A DNA stretch of 64,000 bases from Arcuatula senhousia (taxonomy: Eukaryota; Mollusca; Bivalvia; Mytilida; Mytilidae): the NCBI GenBank assembly GCA_963971305.1, contig OZ020306.1, positions 2,720,842-2,784,841 on the forward strand. The letters run 5' to 3'. Made by a program: the position numbers and the translations under genes. How positions within the stretch are numbered: the first letter of the stretch is position 1; each line of letters opens with the position of its first letter. Below, one piece after another: positions 23,163 to 34,800 of the stretch. The notes below the pieces were generated by a model that had not been told where the DNA came from, did no database searches, and saw only the letters and a program-made list of their open reading frames with translations.

Positions 23163-25908
23163 ATGTCTTGGGACAAATATATGTTGGTAGCGGCTTTAGA
23201 TTTCGGTACGACATATTCTGGGTATGCCTTCTCATTGAAACATAACTACAATAAAGATCCCCTGAAGATCCATTCCAACCAGGCATGGAACGCTGGTGGC
23301 AGACAGCTAATGTCATTGAAAACTCCCACGTGTCTTCTGCTGGACAACTCCAAACAGTTCCTGTCGTTTGGTTACGAGGCGGAGAATGACTATGCAAACA
23401 TCGCTATGGATGGAGAGCAGAAAAACCATTACTACTTTTATAGATTTAAGATGAAACTCCATAACAACAGGGTAAACCATACATATAAATCCTATTTTGG
23501 TGAAAAAGAATTGTCAAAATTGATAGAAAGAAACATTTAAGATGAACTCTAAAAATTAAACTGGGTCAACTACTCTCGAAAAGGCCATTAAATTGCAATT
23601 AAACAACAAATAATATAATATTTTAATTGGAAACTTATCCGTTTCAGCAAATAACAAAAGACATGCTTCTTGAAGACATAACAGGACGGGCTATGCCAGC
23701 TCTTGACGTTTTCTCACTGTCCATCCGGGCACTAAAGGATCATCTCCTACAGGAGTTAGAGAAACAAGGAACAGGAATGAAGGCTGACGAGATTAAATGG
23801 GTTTTAACGGTACCAGCTATTTGGTCAGACTCTGCCAAACAGTTCATGAGAGCCAGTGCTGAAAAGGTAAGAGTTATGCTGCAACCAGACTCGGGTAAAC
23901 AGTTCATGAGAGCCAGTGCTGAAAAGGTAAGACTTATGCTGCATTAAGTTTTGACTTAACAGGTCTTCGTATCCAGTAACGAAAAGGTAAGTCCTATGCT
24001 AAAGAGTTCATGAGAACCAGGACCATAAAGGTAAATCTATGCTTCAGCTGGACTCGCCAAAACAGTTCGCGAGAGCGAGTGCTGAAAAAGGTATTAAAGA
24101 CTTATGCTGCAGCTAGACTCGCGTAAGCATAAGCAGTTCATGGCTGTCAGAACTGAAAATGTTTGTTTTATAACTCTTTCTTTTTCATGTTAGTGGAAAG
24201 TTATTACATAAACAACACTACGTGTATTTATTAATGTACAGACATGTAATCTAGTTTTGTCGCCATTATAAATTTTAATCTGACAAACTAGGAGTTCGCT
24301 AGTTTGCTCATTGTTTATTCTAAAGAACAACGTCAACGTTTTCATTGTAAAAAGCTAACATTATGCTGTTTGTCATTTTTTTTTCTTTTCTGTAAATTTT
24401 GCTGTTCTGAATTTCAGGCTGACATACCAGGAGATCGTTTGCTTATTGCACTGGAACCGGAAGCTGCGTCAATTTATTGTCAGTATTTACCAATAGAAAA
24501 ACTTCAAGGAGCTGGCCAGGGATTTACCATGTCTAGAAAAGGGACTAAATTCATGGTGATTGATTTAGGAGGTATGATAAATTAAATACTAAGTATACCC
24601 CCTAAGCAATAATGGTCAGATACCCGGGTCAGTCACATAAGCTGCCAAATACTTGAGTAACTAATTGTATTTGTCATCCATTATCTCACGAACTTTTACA
24701 TTAAACTTAGAATCTTTTACAAGCGAATTTGTGCCACAGTTATCTTCAGAACAAAATGGACATCGTTTAACCTCAGCCTTACAAATGTGACTTTTCCGAA
24801 TCCAGAAAAAATCAAAAATTAAAAGGTTTTTTTGCATTTTATCTTTTGCATAGGAGGTACTGCAGACATCACTCTACACGAGAGGCAAGATGGCAGTAAA
24901 TTAAAAGAACTGTGTAAAGCTTCCGGTGACGCATGCGGAGGAACGTCCGTCGACAATGCGTTTTATCAAACGTTTGTCAAAATTTTAGGGGGTCCAGTAA
25001 TGAATACTCTGAGAACAGAATATACGTCGTCATACATGGATCTTTTCAGAGAGTTCGAAACAGTTAAAAGAACTATCAAATCAAACACATCCGGGAAAGT
25101 TAACTTAACCGTTCCGTTCGTTGTTTTAGATGAAATATGCAAGAAAGAACTAGGCGAAGATTTTCCATCGACACTTAAGTCCTCAACAATATCCGAAAAA
25201 GTATCACGGCTTGGTGACAAGCTTCGGTTCGAAGCAGAGTTTATGAGGTCACTTTTTAAAACCACCATCGAAAATATTGTTGGTCATGTGAGGGACATTA
25301 TGCGAAAGCCGGAAGCAGGCGACGTGAAGATATTTCTTCTAGTTGGTGGCTTTTCAGAATCACCATTGGTACAAGAAGCTATCAGAAAATTATTTCCAAA
25401 CCAGAGAGTTATCGTCCCTGAAGATTCGGGCTTGTCTGTTCTGAAAGGGGCGGTGCTTTTTGGACACAACCCGGATTTTATTTCTTCGCGGGTTGTACGA
25501 TGTACCTATGGAGTCAAAATTGCTCCAAAGTTTGATTCTGATAAGCACGATGAAAGAAAGCGCTACAAAATGGGTAATCAATCTTTTTGTAACGACATTT
25601 TCAGTAGCTTTGTGAAAGCAGATGATTCGATGTTGGCTGGACAAAAGATTCTACAAGTATATTCTACTACAAGACCATTTCAGGACCAAATGGATCTAAA
25701 AGTGTACGTTTCAACAGAATGTGAACCAAAATACGTTGATGATGGCGATTGTAGCTTCCTTGGCGAGCTTGATGTTTCGGTCCCAGAGCCTTCAGCTGAC
25801 GAACACCAACTAGCTGTGGAATTTCAATTTGGAAACACGGAACTGAATGTCACCGCTGTGGAAGTACCGTCCTTAAAGCCATGCAAGGCATCATTCAAAC
25901 TTATATAG
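23163..25908 (+). CDS. HSPA12-like HSP70 family protein, copy 1 (4 exons, 578 aa)
   Basis: Actin/HSP70-fold ATPase of the HSPA12 type, expected to be cytosolic; the client is unknown. Exons: 23163-23471, 23648-23866, 24418-24571, 24854-25908; all phases agree. Nucleotide-binding motifs are present: phosphate-1 DFGTTYSG (residues 13-20), phosphate-2 DLGGGTAD (225-232) and the adenosine motif IFLLVGGFSES (about 387-397). There is no classical HSP70 peptide-binding domain, as usual for HSPA12. ATG 23163 is chosen because it sits just before the phosphate-1 motif; an acceptor (ctttttag) at about 23119 suggests an upstream 5' UTR exon. The exon 2 donor is followed by a few decayed copies of itself. 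A perfect 48-bp duplication spans the stop. A paralogue lies at 31804-38694. Confidence 0.93.
23829..24170 (+). repeat. Relic exon-end/5' splice-site repeat in copy 1
   Basis: The end of exon 2 plus donor (AGTTCATGAGAGCCAGTG...GAAAAGGTAAG) is repeated once almost perfectly (60 bp, 23867-23926) and then as about four degraded units with 'gaaaaggtaag', 'cataaaggtaaa', 'gaaaaaggtatt' and 'gaaaatgtttg' in donor position. Use of the second donor would add 20 residues in frame. It is the short counterpart of the large array at 33556-36210. Confidence 0.85.
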
Positions 25909-25968
25909 CTACAAGATCATTTAAAGCCATGCAAGGCATCATTCAAACTTATATAGCTACAAGATCAT
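25873..25968 (+). repeat. Perfect 48-bp tandem duplication across the stop codon
   Basis: 25873-25920 and 25921-25968 are identical. The unit starts with the last 11 codons, includes the TAG and 12 bases beyond it. The duplicated part lies in the 3' UTR, so the protein is not changed. The paralogue at 38694 lacks it. Confidence 0.92.
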
Positions 25969-26161
25969 TTAGAAAGGATGTTGATGTATATAGTATAAAT
26001 CGATTTATCCCAGTACATATTTGTCCTCTTTTTTTAAACAGTTGACATGAGTATGACTGAAAAATCTCAAAGTTTGTCGAGGGAAATGATAGGTCTGATA
26101 TTGTTTGGTCAAAGACCTGAAAGATAGTCAGTGAAGTAGTTTTAATGTATTGTTAAATTGA

Positions 26162-26167
26162 AATAAA
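26162..26167 (+). terminator. Putative poly(A) signal, HSPA12-like copy 1
   Basis: AATAAA about 250 bp after the stop codon, the first clear hexamer downstream. Plausible but not proven. Confidence 0.45.
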
Positions 26168-26290
26168 ATGCTCTAAAATCATTTTTAGCCACATTTGAAA
26201 ATCAATTAGTTGAAAAATGATTAAGGTTTATACTAGATTTTATACCAACTCCGTCGATTTGTCTAATTTGTTTGAATTTAATGAGTACTT

Positions 26291-27640
26291 TTTATACGAC
26301 CGCAAAAAAAAATGCGGACGTATAATGGTATGATGCTGTGGTCGTCGTCTGCGTCTGCGTTGTCTGTTAACTTTAGTGTTCCCACAATAACTTTAGTTCT
26401 AGTGTTCGGATTGCTATGAAATTTGACAATGATGTTAAGGATGGATGGGATTGATTTTGGGGGTTCACCTTTATTCGTTTAGAAAGTAGGGACCAGACCA
26501 GAAAGGGGCCAAAAATGCTATTTCTTTGTTTGTTGCCACGATAACTTCAGTTTTAGTTCTCTGATTGCTTTGTAATTTGGTAGTAATGTTCCTTACCATA
26601 ACAAAAATTGATGGGATTATTTTGGGGGTCCCCCTTTTTTCTTAGGAGTTAGGGGGCCAAAAGGGGCAAAATATTCAAATATTTTATTTGTTCCTGCAGT
26701 AACTTTAGTCCTAGTTTAGTCAATTAGTATGAAATTTGTCAAGGATGTTCCTTACCATGATAGAATCGGCCTGATTGAAATTTGTGCCCCACCCCTTTTT
26801 CCCCCATTATGTAATTAGGGGCCGAAATTAAAACTTTTTATTTTTGGTCCGATTTTGAAATTTTTTTTTTGCAAGTTTACTCTTGTCAAGTAGCGAATCC
26901 AAATTTGAGAATACATTTTTGTGACTATCCCCATTTTCACCTGTTACGTAATTAAGGGCCAAATGGGGCCGTAATCTAAACTTTTTTATTTCTGGTCCGA
27001 TTTTGACATTTTTTTTTTTGCAAGTTTATTTTTGTAAAGTAACGAATCCAATTTTGAGAAATATTTTTTGTGACCCCTCCCTTTTTCACCTGTTACGCAA
27101 TTAGGGGGCAAAGGGGACCGTCAAAACTTTTTTATTTCTGGTCCGATTTTGACATTTTTTTGCAAGTTTAATCTTGTCAAGTAGCAGATATATTTTTGTG
27201 TCCCCTATTTACTGCTATGTTATTATGGACCAAAAGGGGCAAAAATTGTAACTTTTTTATTTCTGGTCCGATTAAAAAAATTGTTTTGCAAGTTCATCAT
27301 TGCCAAGAATTGATTCCAAATTTGAGAATTAATTTTTGGTACCCCTACTTTTTCGCTCATTACCTAAGGGGCCGTAATCATATTTTTTTTATATTTCTGG
27401 TTCGGTTTTTATTTTTTTTACCCAAACATTATTCTTTTCAAGAGTAGAATACAAAATTGAAAATTCATATTTTTACTCCCTGAGTCAAAAGTTCATCAGA
27501 GAAGCATGTGTCAAAAACCTTTGTCAGTCCACCATGAGCTGCGTGTGTCCAGAGCAATAGACTATCCATATTGGGCCTAAAACGTACAGGGTTCGACATG
27601 TTGCGGTCGTATCATGATGCGCTCGGCGAAGCTTTTTGTT
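26291..27640 (+). repeat. ~1.35-kb interspersed element bounded by tatacgaccgc / gcggtcgtat
   Basis: Starts 'tatacgaccgcaaaaaaa' and ends 'gcggtcgtatcatgatgcgc', so short inverted ends are visible. The interior has about six degenerate ~110-bp blocks with 'ggggccaaaaggggcaaaa', 'tttatttctggtccgatttt' and 'gcaagttta'. Near the right end it carries 'catattgggcctaaaacgta', shared with 1931-2562. No transposase or RT is encoded. Confidence 0.7.
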
Positions 27641-28920
27641 CAAATCCTATTTTCCATGCGATAGATAGTATTTCAAATTTAGCATTACATGGTTTATATT
27701 AACACCGGTCCCTTTTTAATGAACATATAAGAAATGAAACCCCACCGTAAAAGATGTTCAATAAAAGCCTCTATCTATCGCTGAAAATATTAATTGTTAC
27801 TTTGTATTCACTGGAATAGATAATATAGATAATTTGGTTTTATTTGTATATTTTCAGATGAATCCATTCTTCACTTGTATGAATTGTTCTTTATTTCTAT
27901 TTTTTTAAAGGGACCGATCATTTAATTTTAACAGGAGGGGGGCTTGGTGTTTTCAACAAACATCGAAATATCAAAAACTAAAAGTTTGAAATAAAATTAC
28001 TCTTACCCAAAACAGGAAGCCAAAACCACCACCAAAGATAGCAACCATGTGCAGTACAGTAAAAAAAACATTGCCTTTACAACAAGTTTAAATTTAGATA
28101 ATATTCAGAAATTTCAAAAGTTTCAAGTTTGAATACATTTTACTGCCAACATGAATTTTGTATAAAACAAAACACAGGAAATATCTTGGAAGTCATCTCC
28201 AAAATACATTTTTACATTAGAAATACATGAAGTTCATATGTACATGTATAAACATCTTTGACAAAATATGGGAAATGCAAATATGTCAAACTACTCATAG
28301 TTCCCGTCCGCTACGGCCCGCGTACACTTATCCGGACCATTTTTTTTTTATCAGGAAAGGTAAGTTAACTGCGAAGGTGTGAGAACTATGTTTCATATAG
28401 GCTGTGAGGGCTTATTTTATAATTCATTTTTCCAGTAAGATCTGCTACCATGTGAAAATAATCGTATTCTACAAAATGAATATGATGTTAACTTCAAAAG
28501 AAAATAACTTATAAGTTTATGTAACTAGAAGATAAGAAAGGGTAGAAACTAATTTTGAAGGCCATTGAATGTCATAATTGATGATAACTCCCTATAAAGT
28601 TTAAATAAATCAGGCAATTACACATGCAATCGATATAAATTTAAACTCTTTTCTTTTTGTATTTTATTTTTAAAAAAAACACTCTCTGGATTTCCCTTAC
28701 CAGAGGTCCACGAAGCCCGATCGTCGTACTTGTTTGTCAACTCATAAACTTTACCCATGAATGTTTTTGGAAATATTCCGATTGTCTTTAAAATTCGTAT
28801 TAAAATACAAGGTTTCTTTCCTTGTACTGCATATAATATCCTCGGTTCCTTTTTTAGCTTATTAGAGACAAGTATTTTTGTATTCGGCTAATCAGTGTTT
28901 TGATTCTTAAAATGCTACTG
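27641..28920. other. Intergenic DNA between the HSPA12-like copies
   Basis: AT-rich with no recognised exon. It may contain an upstream non-coding exon of the second HSPA12-like gene, but none could be assigned. Confidence 0.4.
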
Positions 28921-28924
28921 ATGA

Positions 28925-29130
28925 GTTAACAATTTGTAGCTCTATCAAGGAAGTCGTTGCACTCCCCATATGCTCTGGAATAACGAATCAATTGATATAC
29001 GTAACTCCATATACTGGAGCGGACGGAATGTTGCTACACAGAAAGGCAAGTTGAAGTCATCACGTTTGTCACAGAGCTTTGTACAAAGCCTTCCTAGTGT
29101 TTCAATTTCGAGAAATAGATGAAAATATGA
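28925..29130 (+). repeat. Dispersed repeat (pair with 37125-37340)
   Basis: Shares with 37125-37340 the words 'gctctggaataacgaatcaa', 'actccata.actggagcgga', 'gaatgttgctaca' and 'gttgaagtcatcac', in the same order. A fragment in inverted orientation is at 44398-44430. Non-coding. Confidence 0.6.
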
Positions 29131-29755
29131 AGCGGACCTTACTTACATAACAAATATGATACTAGCTTTGGTTGTTATCATTTATAGATTTTTTTAACGC
29201 TAAGATTTTTTAAACGTCCCAACGACATGTATTGCAACCCCCTGCCGAATACAACGTTGCTACTGCTTTGCTGTAAGCTAGAACTTTACGCCACTGTTAG
29301 ACACACAATTCTTTGAAACCAGTTTTGTTTGTTCAAAACTTTAACGACATTTAAACGTACACACCACCGAATTTAAGGTAGACATTTTTTATCTATTATC
29401 AATAGGTCGAACAGTTTAAAAGAAAGAAGGACACTGGGACATTTAATTTATCTCGGGTGTAATTTACTTCCTTCATCGACATTGCAAGCGAGTAAGTAAC
29501 TAAATTTACATGTTTTTCCCCATATTAGATTAAATTTCATAAATCAAACCTATATTCATTATAATCATCTTCCAATTGTCATAAAGATGTAGATATTAAC
29601 AAATTTGAAAAAAAATACTTTCGTTTTAAAACAAAAGGTGATCTGCCATATTGTCACATTTACTTTAATAAAGTTTCCATTTGGGGAGCGACCATTTGAT
29701 TTTTATTTGGGGGGCTATCGTGAAATTTGAAATAAAAAGGCAGGATGCAAACATC
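29131..29755. other. Intergenic AT-rich DNA
   Basis: No gene, RNA or clear repeat was recognised. The reading frames are short. Confidence 0.4.
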
Positions 29756-31345
29756 AGGAAACAAGAGGCTCCTAGGAGCTTGAATCGCTCATCTGATCTT
29801 GATGTCGATCCTATAAAGACTTTTGTAGAGCTAAATAAGCTGAACATTTAAGCTAGCAACAGCTTTTCTCTATCTACTTTAGTTTTCATTCAGTAGGTCC
29901 TAGCATAAACAAGAGGCTCCCAGGAGCCTGAATCGCTCACCTGATCTCTAATGCTAAAACTTCTTACCTAGTGTGCAACATGGTCTACATGTACTTGGTA
30001 AGAAACATAAAAGAAACTAGTTAGGATAGAAAACACTCTTAAAATCAAAAATACAAAGTAACAAAGCTTTCCATTTGAAAAAAAAAAACAAGTTAAAATT
30101 GATTGAAAACAGTTAAAGGAGGATAACTCTTAAAAGGTTGATCTGACAATTTTGACCCTGAATTCACTTTCATAGATCTCAATGAGCTGAACAATTTTGC
30201 AATGCTAACTTTTCCTCTAGCACAAAGATAAAGCCCAAAAACTGTGAAAATGGTCAATTTTGACGATTAAAAGGAAATAACTCCTATAAGAGTCGTCCTA
30301 CAACTTCCACTCAATGGAGAGTTTTGTAGAGCTTTTGATGCTGAAGAAGATCGGTTGCTTCGGATTTTCTCTATCTCTTATACCTTTCGAGCTACTAGTA
30401 TAAGCTAAAAACTATGGTCTGACCCCCCTGGTATTTTTAGCAACGGCGGCCATGTTGGTTGGTCAGTGTGCACAAATTTCCCAAACTTGGTAGAGGACAT
30501 CCTAAAGATCAAGTGTACAAAGTTTGAAAGTAATCCCTTCAGTAGTTTCATAGAAGAAGACCTTTGAAGAAAAGTTAACGGACGGACGGACGACGGACGC
30601 TAAACGATGACAATAGCTCACCTGGTGAGCTAAAAACGTTATTTTATGGGCCATAACCCCTATAAGGGGTCTTCTGAAAACTTAAACCCTATGAAGACTT
30701 TTTTAGAGCTAAATGAGCTGAATGTTTAGGCAAGCAACAGCTTTTCTCTATCTGCAACAGTTTTCATTCTATAAGCCTAAAACACCATTTTTCACCTTTA
30801 AGAGGCTGTAACCTCTATAGGGGTCATTTGCCAACTTCCACCCTTTAAAGACTTTTGTAGAGCTAAATGAGCTAAACATTTAAGCAAGCAACAGCTTTTC
30901 TCTATATGCAATAGTTTTCATACTATAGTGCAGAAACATGAAAAAAACTTTTTTTCCAACCTTTAAGGGACTGGAGCCCCAATAAGAGGTCATCTGGCAA
31001 CTTCGACCAAATGGAGACTTTTGTAGAACTTTTGATTCTGAAGCAGTAAGGTGGCATCAGATTTCATCTATTTCTTATACTTTTTGATTTTCAAGCCAAA
31101 CACAGTAGTCTGACCTCCCTGGTCTATTTTTAAGTAACGGCTGCCATGTTTTTGACGGATCAAAAATCGAAACACAAGTTTGGTGCCGGACACCCTAAGG
31201 ACCATTCATACAAAGTTTCATTAAATTCTGTTCAGTAGTTTCAGAGGAGATGAATTTTGAAAAATTGTTAACAGACGACGACAGACGATGACGGACGCCA
31301 AGTGATAGCAATAGGTCACCTCGACCTACGGTCCAGGTGAGATAA
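29756..31345 (+). repeat. Nested pair of 'aagaggct...gctcacctg' dispersed repeats
   Basis: A full copy at about 29910-30635 starts 'aacaagaggctcccaggagc' and ends with gacggacg runs and 'agctcacctggtgagctaaa'. It appears to lie inside an older copy whose left part is 29756-29909 ('acaagaggctcctaggagct') and whose right part is 30636-31345 (ending 'cctacggtccaggtgagata'). Both share 'gacttttgtagagcta..tga' and 'agcaacagcttttctctat'. Inverted relatives are at 57531-59040 and 61655-62540. Non-coding. Confidence 0.65.
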
Positions 31346-31803
31346 TTAAAAGGCAGGTAAAAGAATTGTTTTAAAAAAAAGGCAGGTTGCAGTTTTTGAC
31401 TTTTAAAAAAAATATGGTTAAGCAAACAAAAAATCCAGGTTCCGATTTTTCGGAAAAGAATAATGCAGGATAAAAAAAATATCCATACTTCCTACATGTC
31501 CTATAAAAATTGAATGGTCGCTCCCCTATAAAAGACAAAGCGGTAAAATGAAACATCCCGAATTTTCAAGAAAATGTCTTCCCTACATGGTATATTAATT
31601 TCAACATTTTAGCCGGGTAAAATTTAAACGCGTCAATGAAAAACTTCAAGCTGACCCCCTCTGAAAGTGTGACTGATACTCAACTATTCCATGCAAATGT
31701 TTTGTTTAGTATAATTACATGTGTAGCATTGTATTATTTTTAGGTGTTAAAAATACAACAACAAGAAACACTAAGCAAATGGTGGATCACGTCCAACCCA
31801 AAC

Positions 31804-34800
31804 ATGTCTTGTGACAAATACATGTTGGTAGCGGCCTTAGATTTCGGAACGACATATTCTGGTTATGCCTTCTCATTAAAACATACATACAATAAAGATC
31901 CCCTTAAGATCCACGCCAACCAGGCATGGAACGCTGGCGGCAGACAGCTAATGTCATTGAAAACTCCCACGTGTCTTCTGCTGGACAACTCCAAACAGTT
32001 CCTGTCGTTTGGTTACGAGGCGGAGAATGACTATGCAAACATCGCTATGGATGGGGAGCAGAAAAACCATTACTACTTTTATAGATTTAAGATGAAACTC
32101 CATAACAACAGGGTAAACCATAACTATATATAAATTTCATTATTTGTTAAAAAAAATGGCAATATTCATAACTAGAAAATGTGCATATAAGCCACAGGAT
32201 GGCTCACCTGTTCTTGAAATATCATTGACCCCCAAAGTGTATAACCTGGGATATGGACCTTTACCATTAAAATAATCAAAAGTGTTCATGCGTAAAATAT
32301 AGGTCTCAGTGACCTAATATCTTGTGGGTTGTGCCGTGCTACCAAGACTCATCTAGTCGTGAAATATCATTGACCTCTTATATGAATATCCTGGTATGAA
32401 CCTATAACAAGAACTTAACCAAAGTCGTTCATGCATAAAATATAGGTCACAGTGACCAAATTTCTATTGATTGGTGTCATGTTAGTTACCCAAGACACAT
32501 CTAGTGGTGAAATACCATTGACCCGCCCCCCTCCCAAGATGACATAGTAGTATTCGAGATATGGACCTTAACCAAAGTCATTCATGTGTTGAATATAGGT
32601 CGCAGTGACCTAATTTCAAGTGGGTGGTGTCACCTTACCCATGACACATCTAGTGGTGAAAAATCATTGACCCATACCATCTAGTATCCAACTTATGGAC
32701 CTTAACCATCAACTTAACCAAAGACGTTAATGCATGACATATATGTCATAGTGACCCAATTTCTACTTGGCGGTGTAGCCCTATCCAAGACCCATCAAGT
32801 GGTGAAATATCATTGACCCCCAACATCTAGTATCTGAGTAATGGACTTTAACCAAGAACTAAACAAAAGTGTTACGAACGGACGGACAAGGGTAAAACTA
32901 TATGGCCGATCTACACACGTGGTCGGGCCATAAAAAGAAACATTTAAGATGAACTCTTGAAGAATATGCAAGCTGCAAGACACCATATATTGTCTTTGGA
33001 AAAAAGAAAATTCTACAAAACTAGTTAAAAGTCTGTTGTCAAAAAGCATTTCATTTCTTTCAATTTTGTTGTTGAGTTATTCTAGCAACCTCGGGCGATT
33101 AAATTAGCTCTGTAAAGAAGCCTGATATATTGTAGGGACTCGAACCGGTAGAAGCATTTATAAATCCATCCCAGCAATGCAATGCACTAAGCTGTTCCGA
33201 TAGGCGTTTCCATAGCAACGCTATTACGGTTATTCATGTTATTGGGCATGCGATTACAGACAAACAAACTATTCAACACAAAGACAAATTAAAAGTGCCC
33301 CATTTTAAGTGATAAAGTCTTTGTCCGATTTTAGGCTAAAGCTTACTCCATATCCGGAAACTTATCTGTTTCAGCAAATAACAAAAGACATGCTTCTAGA
33401 AGACATAACAGGACGGGCTATGCCAGCTCTAGACGTTTTCTCACTGTCCATCCGGGCACTAAAGGATCATCTCCTACAGGAGTTAGAGAAACAAGGAACA
33501 GGAATGAAGGCTGACGAGATTAAATGGGTTTTAACGGTACCAGCTATCTGGTCAGACTCTGCAAAACAGTTCATGAGAGCCAGTGCTGAAAAGGTAAGAG
33601 TTATGCTGAACCAGACTCGGGTAAACAGTTCATGAGAGCCAGTGCTGAAAAGGTAAGAGTTATGCTGCAACCAGACTCAGGTAAACAGTTCATGAGAGCT
33701 AGTGCTGAAAAGGTAAGACTTATGCTGCAACCAGACTCGGGTAAACAGTTCATGAGAGCTAGTGCTGAAAAGGTAAGGGTTATGCTGCAACCAGACTCGG
33801 GTAAACAGTTCATGAGAGCTAGTGCTGAAAAGGTAAGGGTTATGCTGCAACCATACTCGGGTTAACAATTCATGAGAGCCAGTGCTGAAAAGGTAAGAGT
33901 TATGCTGCAACCAGACTCGGGTAAACTGTTCATGAGAACCAGTGCTTAAAAGGTAAGGGTTATGCTGCAACCAGACTTGGGTTAACTCTTTATGAGAGCC
34001 AGTGCTGAAACGGTAAGAGATGCTGCAACCAAACTCGGGTTAACTGTTCATGAGAGCCAGTGCTGAAAAGGTAAGAGATGCTGCAACCAAACTCGGGTTA
34101 AGTGTTCATGAGAGCCAGTGCCGAAAAGGTAAGAGATGCTGCAACCAGACTCGGCAAAACAGTTCATGAGAGCTAGTGCTGAAAATGTAAGGGATGCTGC
34201 AATCAGACTCGGGTTAACTCTTCATGAGAGCAAGTGCTGAAAAGGTAAGAGATGCTGCAATCAGACTCGGGTAAACTGTTCATGAGAGCCAGTGCTGAAA
34301 AGGTAAGAGATGCTGCAATCAGACTCGGGTTAACTCTTCATGAGAGCCAGTGCTAAAAAGGTAAGAGGTGCTGCAACCAGACTCGGGTTAACTGTTCATG
34401 AGAGCCAGTGCTGAAAAGGTAAGAGATGCTGCAACCAGACTCGGCAAAACAGTTCGAAAAGGTAAGGGATGCTGCAACCAGACTCGGGTAAAACTGTTAA
34501 TGAGAGCCAGTGCTGAAAAGGTAAGACTTATGCTGCAACCAGACTCGGGTAAACTGTTCATGAGAGCCAGTGTCAAAAAGGTAAGAGATGCTGCAATCAG
34601 ACTCGGGTAAACAGTTCATGAGAGCTAGTGCTGAAAAGGTAAGACTTATGCTGCAACCAGACTCGGGTAAACTGTTCATGAGAGCCAGTGTCAAAAAGGT
34701 AAGAGATGCTGCAATCAGACTCGGGTAAACAGTTAATGAGAGCTAGTTCTGAAAAGGTAAGAGATGCTGCAACCAGACTCGGGTAAACAGTTCATGAGAG

